Origin: Dallia pectoralis
Taxonomy: Eukaryota > Chordata > Actinopteri > Esociformes > Umbridae
Direction: 5' to 3'
Assembly: GCA_029465975.1 (NCBI GenBank)
Contig: CM055758.1
Coordinates: 12,132,402 to 12,196,401, forward strand
Length of the DNA: 64,000 nt
Shown here: positions 11,666 through 24,095 of the stretch, piece by piece
How positions within the stretch are numbered: the first letter of the stretch is position 1
Layout: each line of letters starts with the position of its first letter
Translations under genes and position numbers: made by a program
The notes under the pieces: generated by a model
Seen by the model: only the letters and a program-made list of their open reading frames with translations
The model's database searches: none
What the model was told of the DNA's origin: nothing

Positions 11666-12075
11666 TGTCACGGTTTGTGTGGGTGAGGTCGGTGCGTAGG
11701 AAAGACAAAGCCAGACAAAGGATTGACTGAGAGCTGTTGAAGTGGTAATTTAATCCACCCAAAGCAAGCACCAATAACTAGGTACTCATTAGTACTTTTT
11801 ATGAAAACAACAAAAGGCACGACGCAGCACATAAATGTCAAATCGACAATAACACAGTGATGATGGCATGAAGCACATCAATTAAATTAGCTCTCACCAT
11901 ACATAACACGTAACATGTAAAAATTCCACACAAAGACATGACCAAACGAAGGGAACCTATGTACCCTTCCTAATGAGGGGATGAGCACCAGGTGTGCGTA
12001 ATGACGAGACATGACAATGATGTGATGGGTGGAACAGTGGAGCTCGAAGTCTGGTGACGCCAACCGCCGAACTTT
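11666..12075 (-). mobile_element. LTR-like dispersed repeat (Ty3/gypsy-associated family)
   Basis: Starts TGTCACGG and contains the block CTAATGAGGGGATGAGCACC then AGGTGTGCGTAATGAC, shared with 20285-20345 and 40340-40380 and, inverted, with 16110-16190. The copy at 16046 lies beside a Ty3/gypsy pol fragment, so the family is probably an LTR. The right border is unclear. Confidence 0.5.
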
Positions 12076-12654
12076 TAACCTCTAGAGAATTTCAGGCAAA
12101 AAACAACATCCAACACGTCCTTCCAGCACACAACACTCAATTTAACTATAATACCCATATCCATTATTTTCTTATCTAATATTGTTTCCTTCCAAAACAT
12201 GTACACCTCTATTTAATCTGTTTCTCTTCCTTCCCCAGTACCATCATATCCAATTGGATCTATGGTCCAATCTCTTATCAGCTGCTCTCGATAGATTCTG
12301 GAGAGTGAACATTCTGGAAAGCTTTTCACATTGCCGCCCTTGCCAAACCATTCTATGATTTCTCACACATCCCTTACAGTTTGGAAGTCACATGGGTCAA
12401 CACATAGGAGGCCAAACTTACAGTACTTAACTGAAAACAAGCTAGGACCGTTTGAGAGTAGTCAGATTACCAACAGTCCAGGATAACACTTTGTATTAAT
12501 TAATTGTATTAATTTTGGTACAGTAGTTTGCAGTCTACTTAAATAATCAGAGAGTAGAATAATGAGCCAATTGGAACTTGAGGCGGTTTGGGTGACAATC
12601 ATGGTAATTAACTATATTTATTGAAGTAGTTTAATATAGGAAAAGGGATGGTCA

Positions 12655-13010
12655 TGCCGAAAATAACTTAATGCATGTTGGAGGATTTGTGATGTTGTGG
12701 GGCTGTTTTGCTTCCAAATGCCCTGGGAACCTTTTTAGTATAAATATGTGGTTTCCATCACTAGTTCCTGAAGCGCCTCCAACAGTACACATTTTATTGG
12801 TAGCCCAAGCCAAGCACACCTGTTTCAGTTTGTCAACAAATTTGCATTTGGTTTAATTGGTTATGCTTGGGGGCACTTGAGGAGTTGGTAAACACTGGCA
12901 TCATCGACTCATTGAAGAACCAGAATATTTCAATCAATATTCTTCTGCTTGTGCCAGGGGGATGAACCTGTGTCAATGTGGGATCTTCCATCAGAACAAT
13001 TAAGCAAAGC
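12655..13010 (+). pseudogene. Degraded Tc1/mariner transposase fragment
   Basis: From 12671 the frame reads MHVGGFVMLWGCFASKCPGN, the conserved GG-VMVWGCF block before the second catalytic Asp in Tc1 transposases. Frame is lost soon after. Inverted ends were not identified. Confidence 0.7.
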
Positions 13011-13820
13011 ATTCTACTAGTTTACAGCAAAAATGCTTCCCTGAACACTAAAGCTAGCGTTTGCAATGGCAATTCCAGGGCGCTTGAAGGATCGGGAGAG
13101 ATATTCTATGGATAAATGGTTTCAGATTCCTTGTGTTGTCCCACCTTACTGTTTAAATATGTGTACACTTTACAGTGCTGTTATCATGGCATGGAGAACA
13201 AAGTATTAATTACCTGTGTGCAAGTAGTCATGCCTAACGTTTTTGAACAAAATATTGATTGATTGATTAAAAGTAACCATTTAACAATGTTTTCCACATA
13301 GGATCAATTATTCGTATACTTTGAGTGTGTATTCTGAGAGCACTGTATATTTCTATATATGCAAATATTGTTTTTGAGTCGCACTGCTTCACGACACCAC
13401 CGATAGGTCAGCCCCATATTTTTTTTATTTTTTTTCAATGTGCTGAAACAAATGAAGAAAGACAAATCAATGCTTGAGTTATTTGCCCAAACTTATGGTC
13501 TGATGAATACATTTTGGAGTCGACACATGCAATAAATAATGTCTAATCTGTCTTTGCAAAAAAGTTTACAATATTTTTGAAAGTAATTCAATAGCACAAA
13601 TTCTGATATCTCACATCTTTTATTATCATACACAAGTAAAATCAGAAATTTCACTCATTCCTGTTTGGATTTTTCCCTGTCCAAAACTGTTTCCATTTCA
13701 ACCTATTCTCGAACTTGACCCATCTGGTCAATTTATAGTAGTTATTCAAAAATCTGAATCAGAATACACTAGCTGCAGCAGAAAAAACAACAGGAACAGT
13801 CCAGGTTCAAGTATCAAATT
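13011..13820. other. Intergenic, no gene seen
   Basis: AT-rich. It may include more of the degraded Tc1 element, but no ends were recognised. Confidence 0.5.
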
Positions 13821-14030
13821 GTGCAAAAGAGCAATATCTAGTTATATATACAGATGTGCAAAAGAGCAATATCTAGTTATATATACAGATGTGCAAAAGA
13901 GCAATATCTAGTTATATATACAGATGTGGAAAAGAACAATATCTAGTTATATATACAGATGTGGAAAAGAGCAATATCTAGTTATAAATACAGATGTGCA
14001 AAAGAGCAATATCTATACAGATGTGCAATA
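13821..14030. repeat. Minisatellite, 35-bp unit, about 6 copies
   Basis: Core GTGCAAAAGAGCAATATCTA followed by GTTATATATACAGAT; spacing 35 bp (13821, 13856, 13891, 13926). It abuts the next array. Confidence 0.93.
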
Positions 14031-14690
14031 GAAGAGTCCAGTTATAGTACAGGATGTCCACTGTGATCATTCATTATCAGAGCCAATAGAAGAGTCCAGT
14101 TATAGTACATGATGATGTCTACTGTGATCATTTATTATCAGAGCCAATAGAAGAGTCCAGTTATAGTACAGGATGTCCACCGTGAACATTCATTATCAGA
14201 GCCAATAGAAGAGTCCAGTTATAGTACAGGATGTCCACTGTGATCATATATTATTAGAGCCAATAGAAGAGTCCAGTTATAGTACAGGATGTCTACTGTG
14301 ATCATTCATTATCAGAGCCAATAGAAGAGTCCAGTTATAGTACATGATGTCTACTGTGATCATTCATTATCAGAGCCAATAGAAGAGTCCAGTTATAGTA
14401 CATGATGTCGACCGTGATCATTCATTATCAGAGCCAATAGAAGAGTCCAGTTATAGTACATGATGATGTCCACCGTGATCATTCATTATCAGAGCCAATA
14501 GAACAGTCCAGTTATAGTACAGGATGTCCACTGTGATCATTCATTATCAGAGCCAATAGAACAGTCCAGTTATAGTACATGATGATGTCTACTGTGATCA
14601 TTCATTATTCATTCATTATCAGAGCCAATAGAAGAGTCCAGTTATAGTACAGGATGTCCACTGTGATCATTCATTATCAGAGCCGATGGT
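14031..14690. repeat. Minisatellite, 58-61-bp unit, about 11 copies
   Basis: Core GAGTCCAGTTATAGTACAGG, then TGTCCACTGTGATCATTCAT, then TATCAGAGCCAATAGAA. Some units gain GAT (ATGATGATGTC). Confidence 0.95.
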
Positions 14691-16045
14691 GTCCATGGTG
14701 AGTAGTGAAGCTCTGCAGTCGTCTCTCTTACAACACTCCTCATGCATCGTGACCCTCTGCCCAAACATGAACTTTTATTACGCTGATCAGATTAGTCTGA
14801 TTGAAGTCCTCTTTACATGAATAAATCGTAATAAAAAAATACTCAAAAACTCCACACGCAATTCTAAAAAGGGTAGCAACCCACCCGTTGACAACCACTG
14901 GTTTAGGCCAGTATTGAGGAAAATGTTGGTTTATTTTATCTCTCAAGATTCCCCACAATCTTGCGCTATCTATCATCTTTAGCCTGACCCTTTATCCCAA
15001 TCAATCCTTCCCTATTTCTCATCCACCTTCCAGACCATGCAGAACTACAAAGGTCAGCGCCATCTCTGCATAACATTTAGTTCTTCCTGTTTCTACTCCT
15101 TTTGTCCAATGTCTATCTCAATCATAACAGTGCCCTTGGGTTTAACAAAGCCTGTAGGCTAAGCCAATGTCAGCTAGCTTAGCTTTGCACCAGTGCGTCA
15201 CTGTACTTCACTGTGAGTCATAGTGACAGTTTTCTTCGAATGATTGAAGCAGACTTAGAATACTGAGAAAATGAACAGTCCTGGTTTGGTGGAATATTAC
15301 ATGCTGAATATGGTACACATGGGATGTGATGTGGAACACCGTCAGAGGTCATTGGTTAAAGAAAACCCTGATTACCCTGAATTATCACCCTGAATGTTGA
15401 GGGAAATTACAGAAGACCAGAGGAGCAGAGATTTTAGCAGCTCCAACAACTGCCTATTATTCACCCATGTCCAACGTACATGTTCTGTGTCCAGCTCCAC
15501 CAGTAGGTGACACAAATCTAATAAATTATTGAGAGAGAGTTCCATTGAGTTCCAACATGCAGTTGCTGTGGTAAATCATTCAGCTGTAGTGTCTGGCTGC
15601 TTTCAGTCTCTCATCCACAATTGTTAAAGCAGATTTTCAAAAGTCCTGACGTACTTTGCAAGTTCTGGACATTGTCTTAAAATAAATCACTCGGTTCCCT
15701 CTGGTCCACTCTCTTTCTCTCTAAGCATATGAAGAGAGTGCCAGGCAAATAATGGACTTGAAAGCACTGCAAAACCTAGTTGAGCCTACGTCCAAACATA
15801 AATTATATATATTTGTTCATGTAAATTGTAATTTTTTTGTGTCTTGTTGTGTTTGACATTTACTTGTAACAGAGGTTTGATTTGGAAATCACTGTGTATA
15901 AATCGTCCAACTTTGGGGAGGGGGGTATTTCCAAGTGCATAAAATAAAAATGGACTTATTTTTAAGCATGCACTCAAAATATAAATGTACAGATCTAAAC
16001 CAGATTGCATTTGTCGTATCTTTTTATCTTTTTGTAACACATTAC
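14691..16045. other. Intergenic, no gene seen
   Basis: Unremarkable AT-rich DNA with short frames only. Confidence 0.5.
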
Positions 16046-16850
16046 TGTCACGGCTCCCTGCTCTACTGCCATCTAGTGGCAGGCTTCGGCGCTAGTCCTC
16101 ACCCCTCTTCTAGCACCACTGTCACCCCGATCACATCATTGTCCTGTCTCGTCATTACACACATCTGGTGACCATCCCCTCAATAGGAATAGTATATAGG
16201 TTCCCTGTGTTTGGGCATGTCTTTGTTTGTTTCTATTTTACATGTTGCTTGTGAGATGTTCCGTTCTGCCTTTCTTTGAGAAGAGTAAGATATTATGCGC
16301 TGCGTCACATGGTTTTCTTGTTTTGACAAGTTTACTTAGTACTGGTGTGTGCTACAGTTAAAGGATTTTGTCTCAGTGTGTGGATTTCATTAAAAGTAAC
16401 ACTAACGTTATTCCTTAATCGAACAAGGCATTCACACAGATTGTCCGGTCGGTTTTCTCGTCCATCTGAAGCAGTGGGCATTTCATTGACAGTACATTCG
16501 CACATAAACTGTGTGTTTCACTGGTACCGTTGGTCTGACCTCAATCCATAACCACCCTAGACGGTCGGCACACACACACAGAACAAATGACTTCACACAT
16601 AGAGTCACCTAACTTCCCTGTTGTTAAAGCGTTAGCCTTGCTAGCGAGACAGAACCCACAGTTTTCGTGGCCTCAGAGTTCTTTGACGGGGTGGTCGTGG
16701 GAGTGTCAGGGGAGGTGTTTGGGTGTTTTCGCCGGGGCGACATCGGTGGAGAATCCAGACAATGTCTCTACCATGCGTATTCCTCCCGAGTATAGTCATT
16801 TAGCGTTTCCATGGTGCCATGGTGTGGAGGCTATCCTATAAGCCTCCTTA
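16046..16850 (+). mobile_element. Ty3/gypsy-type retrotransposon remnant (LTR-like part plus pol fragment)
   Basis: Begins TGTCACGGCTCCC, with the family block (inverse of the copies at 11.9, 20.3 and 40.3 kb) and a TATATAGG box near 16193. At 16587-16841 a frame reads ALALLARQNPQFSWPQSSLT, GWSWECQGRCL and IPPEYSHLA. This is the protease-to-reverse-transcriptase linker of fish Ty3/gypsy polyproteins, where a PPEY-LA motif precedes the RT domain. No RT follows, so it is a fragment. Confidence 0.65.
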
Positions 16851-17297
16851 CATTTTAACATATTCACATAACATGATCTTGTTCCTTTACATTTGCAATA
16901 TAGTTCATTAGGCCTCATTGTATTGCGTTTTCCCATTTTTAAATTGAAGTGTTTTTTAAATCTTCGATTTTATATGAGCCAATTCAACTGAGATTCGGCT
17001 TCCACATTCAACCCAATCCCTCCAGACTGGAGGCACTTGATGTAATGGCCTCCATTAGATTAGGTTTAAAGCCACTTGTTAATTATGGAGTAGATGTACA
17101 TGTTCAATACAAAACATACCTCAGATAAGAGTAAGAGAAAATGCAATTAATAGATAGTTGATGTTGGTGCAACTGTCACCGGTTTCACATTGTGAAATGT
17201 GAAATCAGAATAAAGTGTGTGAACTTCACAAATGTGCTTAACGGAAATGTAACTCAGGTCATCACTAGGAAATAAAATTCTAAATGCAGGTCACATC

Positions 17298-18168
17298 ATT
17301 ATTTGTAATGCAGCATTACTGTATTAGGTATACAGCATTATTTGTGATGCAGCATTACTGTATTAGGTATACAGCATTATTAGTGATGCAGCATTACTGT
17401 ATTAGGTATACAGCATTATTAGTGATGCAGCATTACTGTATTAGGTATACAGCATTATCAGTGATGCAGCATTACTGTATTAGGTATACAGCATTATTAG
17501 TGATGCAGCATTACTGTATTAGGTATACAGCATTATTAGTGATGCAGCATTACTGTATTAGGTATACAGCATTATTAGTGATGCAGCATTACTGTATTAG
17601 GTATACAGCATTATCAGTGATGCAGCATTACTGTATTAGGTATACAGCATTATTAGTGATGCAGCATTACTGTATTAGGTATACAGCATTATCAGTGATG
17701 CAGCATTACTGTATTAGGTATACAGCATTATTAGTGATGCAGCATTACTGTATTAGGTATACAGCATTATTAGTGATGCAGCATTACCGTATTAGGTATA
17801 CAGCATTATTAGTGATGCAGCATTACTGTATTAGGTATACAGCATTATTAGTGATGCAGCATTACTGTATTAGGTATACAGCATTATTAGTGATGCAGCA
17901 TTACTGTATTAGGTATACAGCATTATCAGTGATGCAGCATTACTGTATTAGGTATACAGCATTATTAGTGATGCAGCATTACTGTATTAGGTATACAGCA
18001 TTATCAGTGATGCAGCATTACTGTATTAGGTATACAGCATTATTAGTGATGCAGCATTACTGTATTAGGTATACAGCATTATCAGTGATGCAGCATTACT
18101 GTATTAGGTATACAGCATTATTAGTGATGCAGCATTACTGTATTAGGTATACAGCATTATCAGTGATG
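17298..18168. repeat. Minisatellite, 39-bp unit, about 22 copies
   Basis: Core GTGATGCAGCATTACTGTAT followed by TAGGTATACAGCATTATTA; measured spacing 39 bp. Units differ mainly by TTATTAG or TTATCAG. The 13-codon length gives a false 304-codon frame. Confidence 0.97.
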
Positions 18169-18305
18169 CCTGTACTGGGCTGTTATCCTACAAACTAGAT
18201 AAGTGTAGTCCTCTGACAGAACAATGATCCATTCACACTCGTTAATGTAGTCTCATAAAAATCACACAGTAGCGTTTCACTCTCCAACCTTACAACTACT
18301 CATTA

Positions 18306-18341
18306 GCACACACACACACAAACACACACACACTCACACAC

Positions 18342-18373
<32 letters not shown>

Positions 18374-18768
18374 TCAATTGCCTGGTAAAAGTTCACACTT
18401 GAACTATACCGCCACACATTAACACACACACATAATGGCCTAATAAAACAACAACCCTAAACTCCCCTAATCCAGTTGATACTCTGATTTGGAAATACCC
18501 AGAGCACACTGGAAACACACACACACCCTCCCTCCATACACTGTTAAACTGGAACCATATCTGTCGAAGACATTTACACGTTTTCCCCCACAGTCTTATA
18601 TAACATCCGGCCAAACTATGTGCTAATGAACTAACAGGGTGATGTTGCATAGAAGATGTTCTAAATATCAAGGGATCGGTAATGTGTGTGTGCTAACTTC
18701 TGTGTGTGTGTGTGTTTGTGCTAACTTCTGTGTGTGTTGGTGTGTGTGTGTGTGTGCTAACTTCTGTG

Positions 18769-18799
<31 letters not shown>

Positions 18800-18800
18800 T
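18306..18800. repeat. (CA)n and (GT)n tracts
   Basis: CA-rich at 18306-18374 and GT-rich with TGCTAACTTC spacers at about 18683-18800. The two lie in opposite orientation and could pair. Confidence 0.85.
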
Positions 18801-20079
18801 AGTGTGTAGGGCACCCTATCCTCCTGATGGACAGATCTAGTAATTGATCATAAGCAATCTGGTGCAACTACCCTCCAGCACAGGATTACTCTTAACATGT
18901 TGTTGTAGGACACCGGTGAGGGTCACATTGGTACACTGTTAAGAAATACACAACTGCTAGTTCCTCTTCACATTTGTCTCCACAAAAGATTTCAAACAAC
19001 TGAAAATTATTCTGAGCACGCAAAGCATGATTTATTTATTGGGTTTGACTTTCAGCCTTTGCCGGAATATTTGCACGACGAATATGTGATGCTTTGTGAA
19101 CCTCGTGAACTCCTTTGCGCAGTCATTTCTAGTCAATAAAAGAAATCTCGCGGAGAACAAGAAAATACAGTTGAACATGGTTTGCGCTTATTTGTGAAAC
19201 TAGATGTGTCAGGATACTGGGTCTGTGAAAACACCAGAAGACTAACATTGCAGTCAAACATTGTCCAAAAATAAATGTACCAGTTATTGCTAATCCTCAC
19301 CAACCTCAAATGTGTCAAATCTGAATAGACTGATAACTAATTGTAAGCCCACTAACAATTTGACGAAGGCTGGCGAGACAGCATGACTACAAATGGAAGT
19401 TGAGAACTTCAGAACTAATACTTTTAAAGCTGAGCTTCACAGTTGTTTATATAAAGCCTGAATGTGATCATTTTTTTACTTAAATACTACATTCAGACCA
19501 ACAATTCGTAAGTAAAAAGTGTGAATACATACAACATAAATACATCTGCATGCATCTATGACTGTCACTGCAGAAAAGTGAAAAAGAAGTACAGGACAGC
19601 AGAGCTTTATTAAGGTGGAGTCTAGAAGTATAGTGGAGAACTTCTGGTGGAGCAGCAATCATTCATCCAGCTGTAATATGGCCGTGCCACATGGTATGAC
19701 GTCTGGTATTAAAAGCCAATCTCATCCATTATGTTGATATTCATTATACAGCTGACTGACAGCTTATTCAGGGAAGCTGACACCTCACTAAGATGAACTG
19801 CCTCAGGCATCTGGAGAGCACGGACCCAGGCTGGAAATCAAGTCTTGCGTATCCCCATTGGGTCACACAGACGCGGGAGCGTGCACATACACACATGCGC
19901 ACAAGGCACACAACTCTCACAGCCCAATGTCAATGAACATGACACCAGTGTCTCATGACAGACTGAGCAGGCTGATTTGATTCCATCTCAAAGTGCCCTT
20001 CATCAGTGAATTTGGACTTCCCATAAGAGCTTCGGTCATCAGTGAGAATGTGCACGTTTCTGTGTGTTTGGGACAGTCG
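18801..20079. other. Intergenic, no gene seen
   Basis: Short frames only; no family recognised. Confidence 0.5.
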
Positions 20080-20360
20080 TAGACAGACATAATTGTGTTT
20101 TTTTATGCTCCCAAGGTAGCACTTGAATATAAAAGCGGGGAGCAAACAAAAAGGTACTCGGTAGTACACGATTAAGGAATATATATAAACGATGCGTCGT
20201 AGCGCAGAAAAAATGTATAGACGACAACTGCTCTTACACAACACAGCACGGTTACACTAAACAATACCACACAAAGACACCTTACACAGAGGGAGTTTAA
20301 ATAACCAATCCTAATGAGGGGATGGACACCAGGTGTGTGCAATGACATGACAGGACCAGG
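20080..20360 (-). mobile_element. LTR-like dispersed repeat
   Basis: Shares CAATACCACACAAAGACAC with 40308-40326 and AATGAGGGGATGGACACCAG with the copies at 11.97 and 40.35 kb. It is interrupted at its right side by the 33-bp array. Confidence 0.5.
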
Positions 20361-20377
20361 AAGTGGAACTTCTGATT

Positions 20378-21066
20378 TGTGTGGTCACACAGGGAACCTT
20401 ACTTCTCATTTGTGTGGTTTCACGGGGAACGTAACTTCTCATTTGTGTGGTCACACAGGGAACCTAACTTCTCATTTGTGTGGTTTCACGAGGGAACATA
20501 ACTTCTCATTTGTGTGGTCACACAGGGAACCTAACTTCTCATTTGTGTGGTCTCATGGGGAACCTAACGTCTCATTTGTGTGGTCTCACGGGGAACCAAA
20601 CTTCTCATTTGTGTGGTCTCACGGGAATCTAACTTCTCATTTGTGTGGTCACACAGGGACCCTAACTTCTCATTTGTGTGGTCACACAGGGAACCTTACT
20701 TCTCATTTGTGTGGTCTCATGGGGAACCTAACGCCTCATTTGTGTGGTCACACATTGAACCTAACTTCTCATTTGTGTGGTCACACAGGAAACAAAACTT
20801 TTAAGTTGTGTGGTCTCACAGGGAACCAAACTTCTCATTTGTGTGGTGACACAGGGAACCAATCTTCTCATTTGTGTGGTCTCACAGGGAACCAAACTTC
20901 TCATTTGTGTGGTGACACAGGGAAGCAAACTTCTAATTTGTGTGGTCTCACGGGGAACCTAACTTCTCATTTGTGTGGTCACACAGGGAACCAAACTTCT
21001 CATTTGTGTGGTCACACAGGGAACCTAACTTCTCATTTGTGTGGTCACACAGGGAACCAAACTTCA
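20378..21066. repeat. Minisatellite, 33-bp unit, about 21 copies
   Basis: Core CTCATTTGTGTGGTCACACA followed by GGGAACCTAACTT; 33 bp equals 11 codons, hence a false 276-codon frame (LTSHLCGHTGN repeats). It begins inside the LTR-like repeat at 20.08-20.36 kb. Confidence 0.96.
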
Positions 21067-22559
21067 CATACTTCTCCTCTAGTCATGTTTTTTCTCACAA
21101 AAGATTTAACACATTATACCACACATGGGATATTTCTCATGTAAATGTTATTATGGTTATTGTCAGAAGTTATAGCCTACTATGCACTGAGAGAATAATT
21201 TACACACAGACATCTGCTTCTCCCATCTCTAAACACAACTAATCTGGGAGACCAGGTTAAGGTCCAATGCAGACATGTTATCACACTATTTATTATTTCC
21301 TGGATAACAAGAAATGATGTTGTTCATACATTTTTCTAGGACCACCTGGCAGTTGAGAGGTTGAGAGATTGTGACACGTTCTTTCCTATTGGGCTAACCA
21401 ATCACGTACTATAGATGTGACCAGACAGGACAAAGGTTTTATCCTGCCAGAACATTCTGACATATTTTTACTTAATTTAAGTTTTTGACTATAGAAGTAT
21501 CATATCTACCAGCTCACTTACAGCTCCCACTCCCTCTGTGTACTCCGTACATGCAAGTTAACACACACACACACTTGGAAATGCATGAAGCATCCACATA
21601 GCAAGCAACACCCCCATAGTGACAAGTGTATCCGGACCTTGTCAGTGTGCTGACTTTGTTTTATTAGAACCAGGATTGATTGAGCCCGATTCAGGAAATC
21701 AAAATGTTGTTTTTGGAGTAACATGATAATCTTGCCACTTCTTCTGTCCTGGCAGAAAACAGACGGTATGTGTGGAAGACAGATAAAGACGGAGGGATAT
21801 AAGTTAAGGGAGAGCCAAAATGACACAGGGATGAATGAGTAGTAGTGTGCGTGTGTGGGCGTGTGTGAGAGTGTGCGCGCATGTGAGTGTGTGTGTGTGT
21901 GCATTAAAGTAAGAAGTCATATATCACCTAATGTGGCAGTTACCTGCCATTCTTTATCTTAAGCTCGTTGAAAATTCTCAAACAACACAATGAGGTCATC
22001 GCTATGTGGGTACGGTAATAGCAATTAAAGGAGTTATAGTGTATTAAAGCTAATGGCTTGGGCGTTACATAACACACTTATCATCATCTTCACATTGGTA
22101 TTTTTGTGAATATGTGGGTATACGTGTGGCGCATACCTAGACACTAGGCCACTATACGCTCCTTCCTGACTGCACCTGAAAAATGAGCCAACTAATTAAG
22201 CATATATTTGAACCCACTTAGAAGACAGCTGACTTCTTCTGACTAATAACTAGAAGCCAATTTGTTCTTCAACTCAACTCTATGTACCTTCCTTTCACAT
22301 TCTCTCATTCATTAGTGGTGTGTTTATCTAAAGGCACTTGATTATGGCTCAGAAAGGATGTTGGTTGTGCAGTAAGTTGGACTAGAAGAGGTAAAGTGTG
22401 CTATGCAGGTGTTGACAACGAAAGGAGACAGAAATGTGACACAAACACATGTTATGTATTTACAAACTTACACGAAATATCTTTCTTGACGACTAGAGTG
22501 TGATTAGTTCTTAAAATGTATGGTCTAAATGATAATCTCAACAACTATACCGGTTACGA
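21067..22559. other. Intergenic, no gene seen
   Basis: GT tract at about 21842-21901. Otherwise nothing recognised. Confidence 0.5.
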
Positions 22560-23035
22560 CCCCTGCTGGTCAGAATGTGGAAGTCGTTTTTACGCTAAAT
22601 TTCATGCACTGGCATTCCGTTTCTTCAGATTTTTTTTAAGTTTAATCTGATAATAAATACAATAACCTATTTCACATTTTTTGAGAAGGTAAACCTATGG
22701 GATTCGTTGCAATCTAGGAATTGACCAGAGATATCTGAATACTCGGCCTATTTGTACTCCAAACCACGGGTGGCGCTGTCAGCAAACTGTGTAGTTTTAT
22801 GTCGTAGATAAAGAAAATGAAACGATGACGTAGAAAACATGGCGGCCACGGTCGAAGTGGATCGTAAACACATCATATGTACCAATTGTAACTTACTTTA
22901 TTATCAACAAAACATGTGGTCGGGTGTGTCAGCAATGCAGGGTGGTTACAAGATGTTTATGCTCAACTTTCAGGTTTATATTCTTGACGGAGATAAACGA
23001 AGGCGAGCGTCCAAGCGAGGAAAACTAACCAATAG
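22560..23035 (+). promoter_or_regulatory. aggf1: Probable aggf1 promoter / non-coding first exon
   Basis: A CpG-richer stretch about 2 kb upstream of the first coding exon. It contains a Kozak-like ATGGCGGCCACGG at 22839, a 65-codon open frame, and a strong donor CAATAG|GTGAGA at 23035/23036. Spliced to the acceptor at 24978, the ATG at 22839 would be an upstream frame that stops shortly after the join, so the main start stays at 24987. Exon status is inferred. Confidence 0.4.
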
Positions 23036-23242
23036 GTGAGACCTACACATAGCAAACGTGGAGAATAGCATATCAGCGTAGCAATAAACGAACAGACTAT
23101 TTAGAAATATTAATTTGCTTGTCTTTTTGGTTCGCGATTATGCGCATTGTAATGAGGCGATAGAAATTCGTTAAAACGATTTCTCTAAATGCTTAACTGC
23201 ATGTGGTGAACGGTTCATGAACTGCGGGAGACTAATGTAATG

Positions 23243-24089
23243 GGTCCGTGTATTTAACGGCCAACGGATATTCGGTTTGAATGGACATAAACAAAAACGA
23301 ATATCGGCCCGTTTCTCATTTACCATGAGTTAATAGGAAAACGGAAAACAAACCATTATTCGTTTTTCGATTTGATATTAAAAAACGGAAAACGAAAAAC
23401 AATCTCGTTATCCGTTTTTCTTTGATGTGTTTGTAAATGGAAATCGGAAATTAAAATACGTGCGTAAAAGGGAATCCATGTGTGTATGCAAGCTCCCAGG
23501 AAGGACACCATCTTTAAAAGCCACCATGGGCTTATCGGATAAGGGTGGTACTGCACCCTGTGGCCCAGAAATACTTTTACCCATAGACCTGCATGGCGAA
23601 AGAAAATTTTATATTTCAGCGGATAGTTTTTTGGGGGGGTACATAAACTTACCAGCCTGAAGACTTAAAGGGTCATTGTTTAAAACAAAACGTTTAACAT
23701 TTACTAGTAGCCGAATCCAGAGTTATTAAACTAGGCATGACCCTGTGCTATCGGTTACTATACGACAACACAAACAAATTATTGCTAGTGCGCATGTCCA
23801 TCATGACGTCACGGGCCAGTCAACGCGGAAGATCCATGCTCCATGTTGGCTTCATGCGCTTTTGAGAACTTATACACACGTATTTTAATTTGCGATTTCC
23901 ATTTACAAACACATCAAAGAAAAACGGATAACGAGATTGTTTTCCGTTTTTTAATATCAAATCGAAAAACGAATACTGGTTTGTTTTTCGTTTTCCTATT
24001 TACTCATGGTAAATGAGAAACGGGCCGATATTCGTTCTTGTTTATGTCCCTTCAAAACGAATATCCGTTGGCCGTTAAATACACGGACC
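23243..24089. mobile_element. 847-bp foldback DNA transposon with 6-bp target duplication
   Basis: The left arm (23243 to about 23464) and right arm (about 23868 to 24089) are inverted copies of about 220 bp with only scattered mismatches. Outer ends read GGTCCGTGTATTTAACGG and its complement. GTAATG flanks both sides directly (23237-23242 and 24090-24095), a clear 6-bp target-site duplication. The arms contain internal AACGGAAAACG/CGTTTTTCG repeats. The centre (about 400 bp) has no recognisable transposase, so this is a non-autonomous element. The superfamily was not identified. Confidence 0.85.
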
Positions 24090-24095
24090 GTAATG

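Noticed and set aside
17284..18198. 304-codon repeat frame
   Set aside because: Same artefact from a 39-bp intergenic minisatellite.
20314..21144. 276-codon frame with His/Cys-containing repeats that look zinc-finger-like
   Set aside because: The LTSHLCGHTGN units lack the C-x2-C...H-x3-H spacing and come from a 33-bp minisatellite inside an LTR-like repeat.
22839..23039. ATGGCGGCC frame as the true aggf1 start
   Set aside because: Joining its donor to the acceptor at 24978 puts it out of frame with the coiled coil; the ATG at 24987 matches the family N-terminus.
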